DNA of 64,000 nt from Ailurus styani (lineage: Eukaryota; Chordata; Mammalia; Carnivora; Ailuridae): assembly GCA_002007465.1 (NCBI GenBank), contig LNAC01000038.1, forward strand, positions 5,637,286 through 5,701,285, read 5' to 3'. This document shows positions 34,996-46,410 of the stretch, piece by piece. Both the position numbers and the translations under genes were made by a program. The notes under the pieces are model-generated. The model was not told where the DNA came from and made no database searches. It saw only the letters and a program-made list of their open reading frames with translations. Within the stretch, counting starts at the first letter, position 1. Each line of letters begins with the position of its first letter.

Positions 34996-35085
34996 TTGAA
35001 AGAAAGAAAATTTAACAGAATAAGTGTAGACAGAGAAGATAAAGGGCATCTCCAAGATTAAAAGGTAAGGGAGAAAGAGGCAGAC

Positions 35086-36779
35086 TAAGAAAAGAATTAA
35101 ATATATATTTAACTTGAATAAGTATAGAGAACAGCATAAAATAAGGTTAAAAGTTTATAGGATCAATGGATTGAAAGGTCATTAATCTGGGAAATAGATG
35201 CAATTGACTTATGAAAGCAAAGCAGTTGAAAAACATAAGAAATTTTGATCAGAGACTAGGACACATAAAGTTGACACAAATATAGGCATCCTATGTAATT
35301 TTGAAAGTTTAGGAAAAATCTTTTTAAACTCAGAAATAGTCTGAGAGATAAAAATCTTCTAAATATGACTTGTGTTCCTGTCTTTTCTTTAAAATAATGA
35401 GAAAGTGGATTGATGGCAAGATGTTCTAATATAATAAAGGATAGGTTATATATCAGCTATGTAATTTATGTATCTCAAATGTTATTCCAAGGGTGGAGTA
35501 GCCTATTTGAAGTTGCAAATTGGCAACTGATGGATGGCTTTCCACAATAGCATTATTATGTTTTGAAGAATTGGGGTGAAAAAACTTCATGAAAATGAAC
35601 AAAATAATACGTTCATTTTCTCCAAACTCTTTATTCTCTAGCATAATAGACTGCTCAAATTCAGTCCTCATAGTATCTAATAAAATGAACTGAAAATAGA
35701 ACAAATTAAAAATAGGCACAGCATTAGAATTTTGAGTGTTAACTGTGGAGGGCTCACAGTATAAGTTACATGTGCATACATAGAATGTGAAAATGATATC
35801 TTTCATACAGAATATTATGTAAATTATATGGACTCTGATAAATACAGCTTTATTTCTAATATATTTATCTATAGTATAATGTATATTTAGAATGTATTTA
35901 TGTGTAACATATAAATATGATATAAGTGTTTATGTGTATGAAAGTCTATTCGAATAGACATGAAATGAAATATCTCTATAAAAACATAAACTTTGGAAAT
36001 TAATCCACAAAATAAGAAGTTAGGGAAAAGTTAAGAAGAGATAGAATATATTGAAATCATAATTTTTAAAATAATGTAGGTATTTTATTATTCACTACTG
36101 CTAATCCTAAATAAATAGCCCTAACCACAGAACATAAAAATAAAAGAAATAGTGAACTGCTTGTCATAACACTTTTAAAATCCTGATAGTAAACTGGAAA
36201 AGAGTAGTGAAAAACAGTTCAGGGCAATATTATTTAGTAGTTTTTTTTTTTTCTAATTCAAAGTCGTAAATTAGCAAAATGCTAAAAGACGATTTATCAT
36301 TATTGTAGATTAGTAGCAATTCTACACTGCTCCTTCTATTCATCTCTTTAAAATTTGATATTAAAGATTTTGTCCTCAAAGTGTAGAGTCCATTCTCTCG
36401 TCTCATGAATCTGAGCTATCTTTGTGACTTACTTTGACTAATGCAATATAGTAGGCAAGATGTAATATTTCTGAGCCCAGGCTCATGAGGACTATGCACT
36501 TCCAATCTTTGTTTTAGACCTTTTCTTCACCATGAGCAAAAGCCCAGACTTGCTTGCTAGAAAATAAGAGATAACATAAAATGAGTTAAGTCACTCTGGT
36601 TGTCCCAGCCAAACTCCACACACATGAGAAGGTACATCTTACATTAGCAAAGTTAACCCTGACCCACAGGTTTCATGAATCCACTTAATGAGCCCAGTTC
36701 AGATCAAAAGAAGAGCCCAACTAACCCATAGATTTGTGGGCAATACAAATAAAATGTTATGATAGCTAACTTGTGTTAT
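35086..36779. other. AT-rich non-coding sequence, nothing recognised
   Basis: No gene. The 117-residue minus-strand open frame at 35453-35806 has no family resemblance, no supporting context and an AT-rich composition, so I regard it as chance. Confidence 0.5.
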
Positions 36780-37900
36780 TGTTTCTGTTGTTTTAGTAAA
36801 ATATACATAAAATAAAATTAAGCATCTTAAACATTTAATATACAACAAAATTAAGCATTTTAAGCATTAATATACAACAAAAATCTATAATTTTGTGGCT
36901 TCAAGTACATTCACATTATTATGTGATTCTCACCCCTATCCATTTCCAGAACATTTTTATCATCCAAATTACTGAACAATACTTCTCTGAACCCTCTCCC
37001 AGCTCCTAGTAACCTATATTCTACTGTCTAGGAATTTCATTATTTTAGATACCTCATGTAAATTGAATTACACACTTCTCCCTGTTGATGGCTTATTTCA
37101 CAGAGCATAATATTTCAAAGTTCATCCATGTTGCATCATGTATAAGAGTTAATCTCTTCTTAAAGTCTGAATAATATTCCATAGTGTGCATAGATCATAT
37201 TTTGATTATGTGTTCATCTGCCAATGGATACTTGGGGTATTTTCACCTTTTGGCTGCTGTGAATAATGCTACTATAAACACTGGCTTACAAATACCTGCT
37301 TAAGTCGCTACTGTCTTTTGGGCATATACTTGCTGGATCATTTAGTAATTCTATATTTATTATTTTGAGGAAATGCTGTACTAGTTACATTTCCACAAGA
37401 AATATACAGGCATTTGAATTTCTCCACATCCTTGATAAACTCATTTTGTGTTTTGTTTTTGTTTTTGTGATAGTAGCCAGCCGAATTGGTATTATGAAAA
37501 TTATTAACACTTGTTTTATTACCTAACTTATGGTTTATACAAGGGAATGTTTCACATGCACTGGAGAAAATGTATACTCTACTCCTGTTGGGTGGGGTGT
37601 TCTGTATGTCTGTTAGGCACAATAATCTTACAGTGTTATTCAAGTCCTCTATTTCCTTATTGCTTTTCTATCTGTTCTATCCACTATTGAAAGTCAAGTA
37701 TTGAAGTCTCCAACTATTATTATAAAAACCTGCTCCCCTGAATTATGTCAAAGTTTGCTCCATGCATTTTAGTGTTCTGATGTTAGGTGCATATGTTTAT
37801 AATTGTTATATATTCTTGCTGAATATTACAAACATTCCCATTTAGTCGACAAAGATAAATTAAATTCACTTTTTCAGTGTCTCTATTCTATATTATAACT
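36780..37900 (-). mobile_element. L1M LINE remnant (ORF2 to 3' UTR, antisense)
   Basis: Reversed old L1. Plus-strand blocks: AGTACATTCACATTATTATG, CTCCTAGTAACCTATATTCT, ATTTCATTATTTTAGATACC, TTCATCCATGTTGCATCATG, AATAATATTCCATAGTGTGC, GTGAATAATGCTACTATAAA, TCTCCACATCCTTGATAAAC, then ORF2-type CTTATGGTTTATACAAGGGA and AAGTCTCCAACTATTATTAT. A 33-bp tandem duplication lies at 36814-36878. No open frame. Confidence 0.82.
36814..36878. repeat. 33-bp tandem duplication inside L1M 3' UTR
   Basis: Two adjacent units each start AAAATTAAGCAT and end TTAATATACAAC (36814-36846 and 36847-36878), with small differences. Confidence 0.9.
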
Positions 37901-38955
37901 GATATCTTAGTCATCAAAACAATAAGACATACGAATTTTTAAAAAAGCAATAGAAATTGAGAAGCAAAAAAAAAGCTTCAATTTACAGAGAATGTGAGGA
38001 CTAATACAGTGCTTTGTCAAAGTTACTAAACATCAGTGTTGAAAATTTCTTGAAGAGTAAAAAGAGTGGAATCCAAATTGCTGGTAGAGATCAACTCTTC
38101 CTTCATAATAGGAGTGAAGAGAATTAGATGAGTGTGAATGTAGTGAAATTTGTATGATTGGAAACAAGATTTGGAAGTTACTGAAGGCTTTTATTTTTAT
38201 TATGAGGTTTTATGCTGTGAGTCAGAGTGAAAATATGGGGAAATAGAATTTGGGTAAAACTAATGGATATTTGAAAACTTACCATAGAAAGTGAAAAAAT
38301 AGCTTAGCCAGATAAAGACAGTAGGCTTGATTTTCGAAGTTGTAGGACAATTTAAGTATGCCTATTCTGCGTCTATAGTAGAACACATCAAAATTTTTAT
38401 GTGGCTTTTTACAGAAATATTAAATTGTTTGAATATAAGCACAGGTAAAGACTTGGAATCACCCAGACTTGAAATTTTTCAGGCAAAATTTGAGAAAAAG
38501 ACAGAGAATAAGAATTTTGTATATCGATAGAATTACTAAGATAAATTACTAAAATAAATAAGAAAAAAAATGAAGACAAAGTGAAATAAAGTAGAAATGC
38601 CAATGAGCTGAAATATCTTGAGGTCAAAAGGTCATTATATTATGTGTAGTTGAACATGCATGGTGAAAGTTGGACAAGGCAAAGCTTCAGTTAGCAATGT
38701 TGTATGTCTAACAGTTGCATGTGCTGGGATAAGTATGTGTGTGGTTGACTGTAGTATATGATCATTAAACATTAGCAATATTCCTTTAAAAACAGGAATA
38801 CTCACAATACCCACTCTTGGAATTCTGTTGGGTATTGTATTGAATGTCCTAGAAGATCATTAAAATAAGTAAATTATGATTAAATGGCAAAAATTAACAC
38901 ATAAAATCATTATATGTGATTTTGTCCATTGAAACTGAGCATTTTTTTCCTTTGG
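37901..38955. other. Non-coding sequence, nothing recognised
   Basis: No gene or confident repeat. AG-rich, with possible faint LINE origin. Confidence 0.4.
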
Positions 38956-38956
38956 A

Positions 38957-38993
<37 letters not shown>

Positions 38994-39197
38994 GACTGAG
39001 CCTGGGTGGCTCAGTCAGGTAAGCATCTGTCTTTGGTTTGGGTCATGATCTCAGAGTCAGGGGATCGAGTCCCCTGTCAGGCTCTCTGCTCAGCAGGAGT
39101 CTGGTTCTTCCTCTGACTCTCCTTCTGTGCTCTCTCTCTCTCTCAAATAAATAAATAAAATATTTTTTTTAAAAAAAGGAAAGAAATAATAATAGAG
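38956..39197 (+). mobile_element. CAN-SINE (older arctoid type) flanked by an AAT microsatellite
   Basis: Body about 38998-39172: GAGCCTGGGTGGCTCAGTCA, GGTCATGATCTCAGAGTCAG, a CT-rich part, tail AAATAAATAAATAAAATATT. A (AAT)n run at 38956-38993 ends AATAATAATAG just before the head, and a short AAATAATAATAG also follows the tail (39184-39195). The right copy keeps the likely original target, and the left copy has expanded. Confidence 0.93.
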
Positions 39198-40425
39198 TTC
39201 AGCCAAGAGGTTGGGTATATAACAAGTGTACCGGGAAGAGGTGAAACTTCTTATTTGTCCCAGGACTAGATTGTCTGCTTTTAGAATTCTCTTTACCTCC
39301 CAGTAAAGAACTACATTTCAATGCCTGTATTTTCTGGATATTTGTACCAGTTGCATTCTAATTCTAAACCAAGCTTTATCCCTTATTTGATATTGAAAAC
39401 ATTATTTTTGTTTGTGACTTTCAAAAATTTAGAATAAAGCAAATTAATAGAAGTACCTTTTTCTAGGTATCTTTATTTTAGGACAATAACTGTAATGCAG
39501 TTATGTGTAGGGAATATTTAAAATAATTGCATGTTACTATTTATTAGAATACTTCTCCATCCTTTAATACCATTTCCATTAATTACTTTAATATGTCTTG
39601 AGACCTATAATACTATGTTAATCATGATTAGCTGTTGAATTAATGAGTGATTCAAATGTATAAAATATACAGCTCTGTAAGTCAATAATGATGTTTAGTA
39701 ATGATGCAAATATTTGTTCAATGAGTGAATTTCAAAGTAAAACACTTATTTTGAAATGATGAAAATGATTTTGGTAGAATCTTTGGTAAGTAATAGAGAC
39801 TTATCTTGAAATATTACATTTTTCATTTCCTTCCCTATTATTAAAATGTGATTTACCATAAGGAAACATCTGTTTAGAAAATCAAAATAATATAAGTAAT
39901 CAAGTTCCTTTTATGTTCAACTTCCATCCAGCTGTATCACATTATGAAAGCATTTCATAAAGAACATGATGATGATATCATGAATTTTTCTACCTAAACT
40001 TTTAGGGCAGACTTATCTCCTTTTTCTTTTTCTTTTTTATTTTTCCCGTTATTTCAAAAGATTTTCAAACTAGGAATATTATTTGGAAAAGATTTACTAC
40101 ATTAAGCTAAGAATTCTAATTTTATATAATGTTATAAAGAAGACATTTCTGGTTTAGAGTAAATAACAGGATTATACAACTGTCAAAGTTTAGGCTTAAA
40201 AATTTTTCTAAAACCTCAAGGAAAAAAATTTCAGAAGAAAAAATAAAGATTGATAGATCTATTTCACTAAAAATTAATATAATTGTATCCCCAGGTCTTT
40301 CATTACTCCCACAGACTTGAACTTTTATTAACTACTTACTATCCATTTCCTTTCATCAGGAATTCATAAAAGATACCCTGTTAGCTCTAGTAAATAGGAT
40401 ATTTTGTCTCTGTGGAGTGTTGATT
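39198..40425. other. AT-rich non-coding sequence, nothing recognised
   Basis: No gene or confident repeat is seen. Confidence 0.45.
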
Positions 40426-40569
40426 GAAAATAATTTACCTAGGGCTTCCATGCTCAGTGAGGAGTCTGCTTGTGTGTCCCTCCTTCTCCCTCTGCCACTG
40501 CCCCTGCCCTGCACTCTCTCTCTCTCAAATAAATAAGAAATTTTTTAAAAAAAGAAAAGAATTTACCTA
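40426..40569 (+). mobile_element. 5'-truncated CAN-SINE with target-site duplication
   Basis: Only the 3' half of the SINE is present (40442-40553), from GGGCTTCCATGCTCAGTGAG through the CT-rich segment to AAATAAATAAG and A tail. The tRNA-like head with its promoter boxes is missing. Flanks GAAAATAATTTACCTA (40426-40441) and GAAAAGAATTTACCTA (40554-40569) are a 16-bp duplication with one change, so truncation happened at insertion. Confidence 0.93.
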
Positions 40570-41060
40570 TATTTTAATTCTCCTTTGCAGTTTTTATGGC
40601 AATACTGTATATGATTAATTTGGTGTTATTATAAATTGAGAGCTTCCTGTACAGACTGATTTAATTATTAACCCTTATCAAGTAGACTCTTTCCACTCAT
40701 CTCATAAATGGAACCTGACATTGATTACAATTTTACTTTATTTACATTGCATTTCTATGTTTATTTTATTATATATTAAAAATGCATTTTTAAATATATT
40801 TATTATATTTATATCAAGGTAGTGAATGCTGTACCACTATTAAAAATAATGACAGAGTAATTTATAAAGTAAATATTTATAAAGGAAATATAAGGTTAAA
40901 ATATTTTACTTAATCTCCTCTCAATCTACAATTAGGACCTTTAACTCTTGTTCATGTATATCTTTTTAAAGTTGATTTTTTTAATAAATAAAAGCAATAT
41001 TTATGTGGCAAAGAATTGCACCAAAGGTAGAAAAGGAACTATCAAATTGCTCTTCAAAAA
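40570..41060. other. AT-rich non-coding sequence, nothing recognised
   Basis: No gene or confident repeat is seen. Confidence 0.45.
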
Positions 41061-41272
41061 GATTTTTAGCTGGTGACTGGGTGGCTCAGTCGTTTAAGCG
41101 GCTGCCTTGAGCTCAGGTCATGATCCCGGCTCCTGGAATCGGGTCCGGCATCGGACTCCCTGCTCAGCAGAGAGACTGCTTCTCCTTCTAACTCTGCCTG
41201 CTGCTGTGCCAACTTGTGCTCCCTATCTCTGTCAAATAAATAGATAAAATCTTTAAAAAATATATTTTTAGC
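41061..41272 (+). mobile_element. CAN-SINE (arctoid type) with short target-site duplication
   Basis: Body about 41071-41262: GACTGGGTGGCTCAGTCGTT, GGTCATGATCCCGGCTCCTG, ATCGGGTCCGGCATCGGACT, CTGCCTGCTGCTGTGCCAAC, tail AAATAAATAGATAAAATCTT. Flanks GATTTTTAGC and TATTTTTAGC. The TCGTTTAAGCGGCTGCC head is the form shared with bears and seals. Confidence 0.94.
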
Positions 41273-41896
41273 AATTTATAGCCCAATCATAAATTTTGAA
41301 AATAGCTTTTACCTACATATTGGTCTATACTGAATATTTTCAATATATTAGCCCATTGAATAGATAATGAAACTCATTTTTTTCACTAAGAATTTGTTAT
41401 TCCTTTGTGAATTGACAGTTCCTAAGCTCCTATCACTTGAAAATTATTTAGCATTTTCCTCCTAATCAGAAGCAATTCAAAAATTTTGTTCATTTTTATT
41501 TTATCACGCAAAATATTTTATTATTGTTTTATTTGTTTGTTGTAATTCTCTCAGAAGGGTATTTCATTTTAAGCCCAGGATTTTATATCTTACTATAAGT
41601 AGTGACCTCTAACTCAATTTATATATATATATTTTTTTTTAATTTCACACTTAAAGTTAATTATTATTTTATTTTAAGTTTGGAATATTATTGATTGTAC
41701 TTTTCTTCTTAATCAGTAGAACATTAAAAATTAATTAAATATGTCTTTTCAACTGGTTAACCAGAAAAACCTGCTGGGGTATTTTCAGGGCCTAAATGAC
41801 ATGGGGAAGGGTAGTATTCAAATCCAACTCTCTCTGGTCAAACTGTCACACAAAAAAGAGGGAGGAAAACTAAGAAATACTTGGGAAAATACACAG
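41273..41896. other. AT-rich non-coding sequence, nothing recognised
   Basis: No gene. A TA run followed by a T run lies at 41624-41642. Confidence 0.45.
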
Positions 41897-42965
41897 AAAA
41901 CCTAAAAATCAGCAATAATAAAATAGACAACTGGTTAAAGAGTAGATCACAGTCCTTAACAGACATCTCACCAAAGAAGAAATACAGAAAGCAAGTAAAT
42001 ATATAAAATGATGTTCCATACATATGTCATCAGGAAAATTAAAATAAAAACAAGATACCACCACACACCTGTTAGAATGGTCAAACTGTAGAACTCTGAC
42101 AACACCAAATGCTAATGAGAATGTGCAGCAAAACAAGAACTCTCATACATTGCTGGTGGGAGTGCAAAATGGCACAGCTACTTTAAAAGATATTTTGGTG
42201 ACTTCTTACAAATTACTTACACACTTCTACTAAATGATCCAGCAATCACACTCTTTGGTTTCTCCCCAGTGTAGTTGGAAATGTATGTCCAAACAAAAAC
42301 TGCACATGGATATTTATAGGTTTTATTCAGAATTGCCAGATTTGGAAGAAACTAAGATGTCTATCAGTAGGTGAGTCAGTAAACAAACTGTATTATATCC
42401 AGACGGAATATTATTCGGCACTAAAAAGAAATGAGCTATTAAGTCATGCATGACAAGACATGGAGGAACTTTAAATGCATATTACTAAGGGAAAGAAGCC
42501 AATCTGAAGAGGCTACATGTTCTATGATTCCAACTATATGATATTCTGGAAAAGACAAAACTATAGATAGAGTAAAAGGATCAAATTTTCCTTGGAGGAA
42601 GACCAAGATAATAGAGCACAGGATTTTCAGGACAGTGAAAATACTCTGTGTGATATTATAGTGATGGATACATGTTACATATTTGTTCATACCCATATAA
42701 TATGCAATACCAAGAGTGAACGTTAGATAAACCTTAGACTCTGAGTGATTATTATGTGTCAAAGTAGGTCATACTTGGTAAAAAAAAAAAAAATCTGCCA
42801 TTCTGGTGAGTGATGTTGATAATGGGGAGGCTATGCATGTGTAGGGGAAGACTGTGTATGGAAACTGGACCTTCTTCTCAAAGTGGTAAACATACCACTA
42901 TAATGACAGGTATTGTATATCTAAAATTTCTCCAAAAATTTGAAGTTAAAAAACAAACAAAAATA
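41897..42965 (+). mobile_element. L1MA-type LINE 3' end (end of ORF2 and 3' UTR)
   Basis: Clear order of L1 blocks: AACAGACATCTCACCAAAGA, ATACCACCACACACCTGTTA, CTGACAACACCAAATGCTAA, CTCTCATACATTGCTGGTGG, AATGATCCAGCAATCACACT, TTCAGAATTGCCAGATTTGG, GGAATATTATTCGGCACTAA, GAAAGAAGCCAATCTGAAGA, TATATGATATTCTGGAAAAG, then the 3' UTR GATGTTGATAATGGGGAGGC. Frames are broken. An unexpected segment at 42881-42915 interrupts the 3' UTR (see findings). The minus-strand open frame at 42439-42762 is a shadow of this element. Confidence 0.92.
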
Positions 42966-42989
42966 GAGACAATGCAAACATTATTAACA

Positions 42990-43460
42990 GCCACTACCCC
43001 CTGGACTTCTGTCATGACTTTTAATATCTTAGATGGATTTGCCTGTTTTACAGCTTGTTGTCATAGGAACTTTTTATAAGATTACTTGCACGCAGTTGAA
43101 AATTATTCATTCACATTGACATGTAATATTCTATTTTGTGAAGATAGTAAAATATTTCACTGTTGATGGACTTTGGATTATTTCCAAATTTTGTCTGTTA
43201 CAAATACTGATTCTCTAAACATTCTGATACATGGATTTTGGTGAACATATGCATACATTAAAATTAGATATATAAGTAGAAGCAAAATTACTGGTTGATA
43301 TGTTCAGCTAAATATGCCAAGTTATCAAAAATGAGTATATCAATTTACAGTTTCAGGAGCAGTGTATGCAAGTAGCAGTTGCTCCATATTCTTACCAATA
43401 CTTGTTATTATTAGTTAAAAAATAATTTTTGACACTACAATTGTTATAGTGATGTCTAAT
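42990..43460 (-). mobile_element. L1M LINE 3' remnant (antisense)
   Basis: Diverged reversed L1 blocks: TGGATTTGCCTGTTTTACAG, AATATTCTATTTTGTGAAGA, TGTTGATGGACTTTGGATTA, TTTCCAAATTTTGTCTGTTA and GCTCCATATTCTTACCAATA. Strongly decayed. Confidence 0.6.
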
Positions 43461-46239
43461 TATGCATCAAATTTGATTCTTCTCAATTTGAAATGTGTTA
43501 AGCATCTCTCGTTGGTTATTTAATATTCTATAAAATATTATATGGGGAAAATATAGGCATTGTCCTTTTCTGCTACAGTTACAATTATGATATATGACTA
43601 TAAATCTTTTAATGTTAATTTTTTTGCTAAGTATCAAAGAGAAATGATCAATGTCTATAGTATTGTACTGAGTGAAATGATAGGTTGAGTGAAGTAATAG
43701 GTTAATTCTACTGAGCAAGGCACTACTCATCATACTGATTATATCTGAAATAAACATACCACTATAATGACAGGTGCTTAGTCAGGATTAGGGTACTGTA
43801 GTTAATTATTTATTAATTAACTATTAATTATTTATTAATTAATTCAGTATAGAATTATCCAGACAGAAGTGCCCCTACTTATGTTCTTACTTCCCTATGA
43901 TGTTAATCCCAAACCTTCTACCTATCAAAATTCTATAATCTATTAATGCATAAACATAAAACAGGATGTATCACAGCTTCCTTTTGCAACTATATTACTA
44001 TTTCATTTTGTGTGTGTATAAAACATACTAAGAATATTCACCTCCCCTATTAAATACTTAACAATGTTTGATATTTGGAACCTACATTATTTATTTGCTT
44101 TATTTTTTTGGTCTGATACTGAGGAATCCCTCATTCATTACATTTATTTAAATATGTTCATTAACTCAAGTAATTGAAAACATGCTCTGGAAGTATGTAT
44201 TATTATATATGATTAGATTACAAAACAATGGATTGGATGTGGTCACTACCCAGAGCAATTAATAATTTTATTGCAGACACGCACACACATACAAATAATT
44301 GCAATAAGATGTAGAGACTATTAGGTTAAGAAAAAAATATCAGAGTTTCAGTAGGTTAAGGAAGAGAGGAGTAAATATTGTTATACAGTAGTGCTGTAAT
44401 ACCTCTGGTGAGCTAGAGAGCTCATTCTCCCACACGTGTCTGTGTGTTGGTAAAAGAGTTATTTGGTTTGATTCCGTAGACCTTATCAAAAGTCTTGTCC
44501 TTACCCTAAATATAGTAAAGCTGAAGCAAGCTCTTGTTGTTTACATATTTTATGGAATCAAAAGCTTACATAGGAGCTTTTCTAAAGGTGCTCAAAAGTT
44601 CAGTCTCACACCCATTAACCAGTTGTCAACCCAAATTAGACCAGATTCAAAATCATTACTGTAGGTAGATGAATACATAGTTAGTTTAGTAAGTGCAGTC
44701 TCTTTCTGGTATAAGTATTAGCTTTCCTGATAAACTCACTGAATGAAAGTCAAAATATGAAGGTTTATAGGAATGTCTCATTTATGTAATAATTTAAGTA
44801 AGTAATAAATGCTTTTTGTTCATCTTGGAAATGGTGATATGCTTTATCTATTGTTAATGTCACCAAATCTAAGTGCAGTTTCCATGGCAAGAATGATTCT
44901 TGTCAACCGAAACAAGTATTACTCTGATAATTGATTAAATATCAGGGCTAATGACTCTAATAACAAAACCAACATAAAAATAATGGCCTCAATAATGCAA
45001 AATTCCTTTTTTTTATTTCTAGAAGGTCATAGAAAAGAAAACAGGAAGAAAAAAAAGAACTTCAATATCCAAACTCCTCTTTTGAAAACTTTGACAAATT
45101 TTCACACTATATATTTTTGAGAGGGCTTCAAGTAAAAATTGTGAAAATGACCTTTACTTTTATGCTTTTATTTTCTTGATGTGCTAGCTTGGATCATCAT
45201 TTTATGCACTATTTATACTCCTTTTTATGGAAAAGCTGACCTTTACTGGAATTTAGATATGAACAGAATACAAATGTGCAAGCACACTTCTTATGAGTTG
45301 GAAAAAATCAAAGGAATGATAAACAGATGAGGAAAGTATCTGTGAAAGATGCCATATAAAGTGTATCTTTCAGGCTATGGTTTATGAAAACCAATTACAG
45401 TTTCGTAGCTCTCTAGATTATTTTATCAGTACTTAAAAATGAAAGAAGATGAAACAAGCACCAACATGAAATATGCTTGATCAAATAACTCTCTAAATTG
45501 GGTTGTGCATGTGAACATAAAATACTAATTATAAGTATTTTCTTTAAAACTATGCTAAATTGAGACATATTTGAAATGTAAAAACAAAGCTTCAACTTTC
45601 CTTCTTTTGAAATGTATCATCATACTTAATTTTTAATATTATCTCTGAATTAGTTTTTGTACTAGTAACAAAGTTAGAAAACTTTAACTCTGGTTGAAGT
45701 AAAATAATGAAATACAGCAATGGCAAAGTAAAGTTGATTTGTTTGCATATTAAAAATTCTTTAATTAAATATTATTCTAAGAGATGTTTAAATTAGTAAA
45801 TATCTTAGGTTGACCCCAAAATGGAATAGTAGTCCCTACCTATGGTCTGTAATAAGTACGAAAAGTATATTATTTTCATTGAAAAGTGGAAGGTTTATTT
45901 GATTGATAATAAAATTTGACTGAGTATACTAGGCAGATGATTAAGTGATGCTTGAAAATCCTATCTAGGCTCATCTTTGTTAAAAATATTATTTGCTATG
46001 TAAATATAAACAAGTAGAATAAATGAAATCATCACTTTCCTCACTTGAAGTTTTTAGTGTGGCAAAAAAATGTTATTTTTCTATCAAAATCCTTTCTGCT
46101 TCTCTATTCGTAATAGAAAACATTCCACAGCTCAAGTTAGAGATGGCCATGCAAATAAATGCACACTCATAGAATGTGTGGGAATAATATATACCCATTC
46201 TTGGCTGGTGGACTAGGGAAAAGATGACCAAAAAGACCT
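43461..46239. other. AT-rich non-coding sequence
   Basis: No gene or confident repeat family. It holds the second copy of a 25-bp exact repeat (43751-43775) and an ATTATTTATTAATTAA-type duplication at 43803-43845. Minus-strand open frames (43467-43757, 45413-45595) have no recognisable family. Confidence 0.45.
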
Positions 46240-46410
46240 CAAGAGTGACGTATTGGAGCTGGCGGAAAAACCAGCAAAGGGCACTGCTCCCTTGGACTTA
46301 TTAACCTGGATTTGCTATGGGAGAGACACATAAACATTTATTGTGTTTAGTGATTACATTTCTTGGTCCATTTGTTACAGAGTCTCAGATTATCCTAATC
46401 TATAACTAGT
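46240..46410 (+). repeat. Possible MaLR-type LTR 3' fragment
   Basis: The order CACATAAACATTTATTGTGT, CATTTGTTACAGAGTCTCAG and TTATCCTAATCTATAAC resembles the 3' end of MaLR/ERVL LTRs (TTTATTTGTTACAGCAG...). Weak. Confidence 0.4.

Larger units (their letters stand above)
33430..35085 (-). mobile_element. L2 LINE remnant (RT end and 3' UTR), two nested SINEs
   Basis: The reverse complement of this stretch follows the L2 3' end. Plus-strand blocks: TTTATTGTTCTAAATTCCTG (3' UTR), ACACTTGCGATTTTAAATAC, GTGGGACCCTAAATAACTTG, GTTGAAAATAGACTGTAGGA, AAGTGGTTTGATTCTGGATA, GTGAATGACTCCGAGGCATT, GTAACTGGAAGGATGGAGTT, TTCAGTTTTGGATGTGTACT, then beyond the SINEs TGGAAATATAAACCTGG and GTAGACAGAGAAGATAAAGG. 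The last blocks fall in the L2 reverse transcriptase region. No open frame survives. Two CAN-SINEs (34464 and 34776) landed inside. Confidence 0.78.

Noticed and set aside
35453..35806. 117-residue minus-strand open reading frame, the longest in the window
   Set aside because: No recognisable domain, AT-driven composition, no splice or promoter context and no close family; chance frames of this size are expected in 64 kb of AT-rich DNA.
42439..42762. 107-residue minus-strand open frame
   Set aside because: It lies antisense within the L1MA 3' end.
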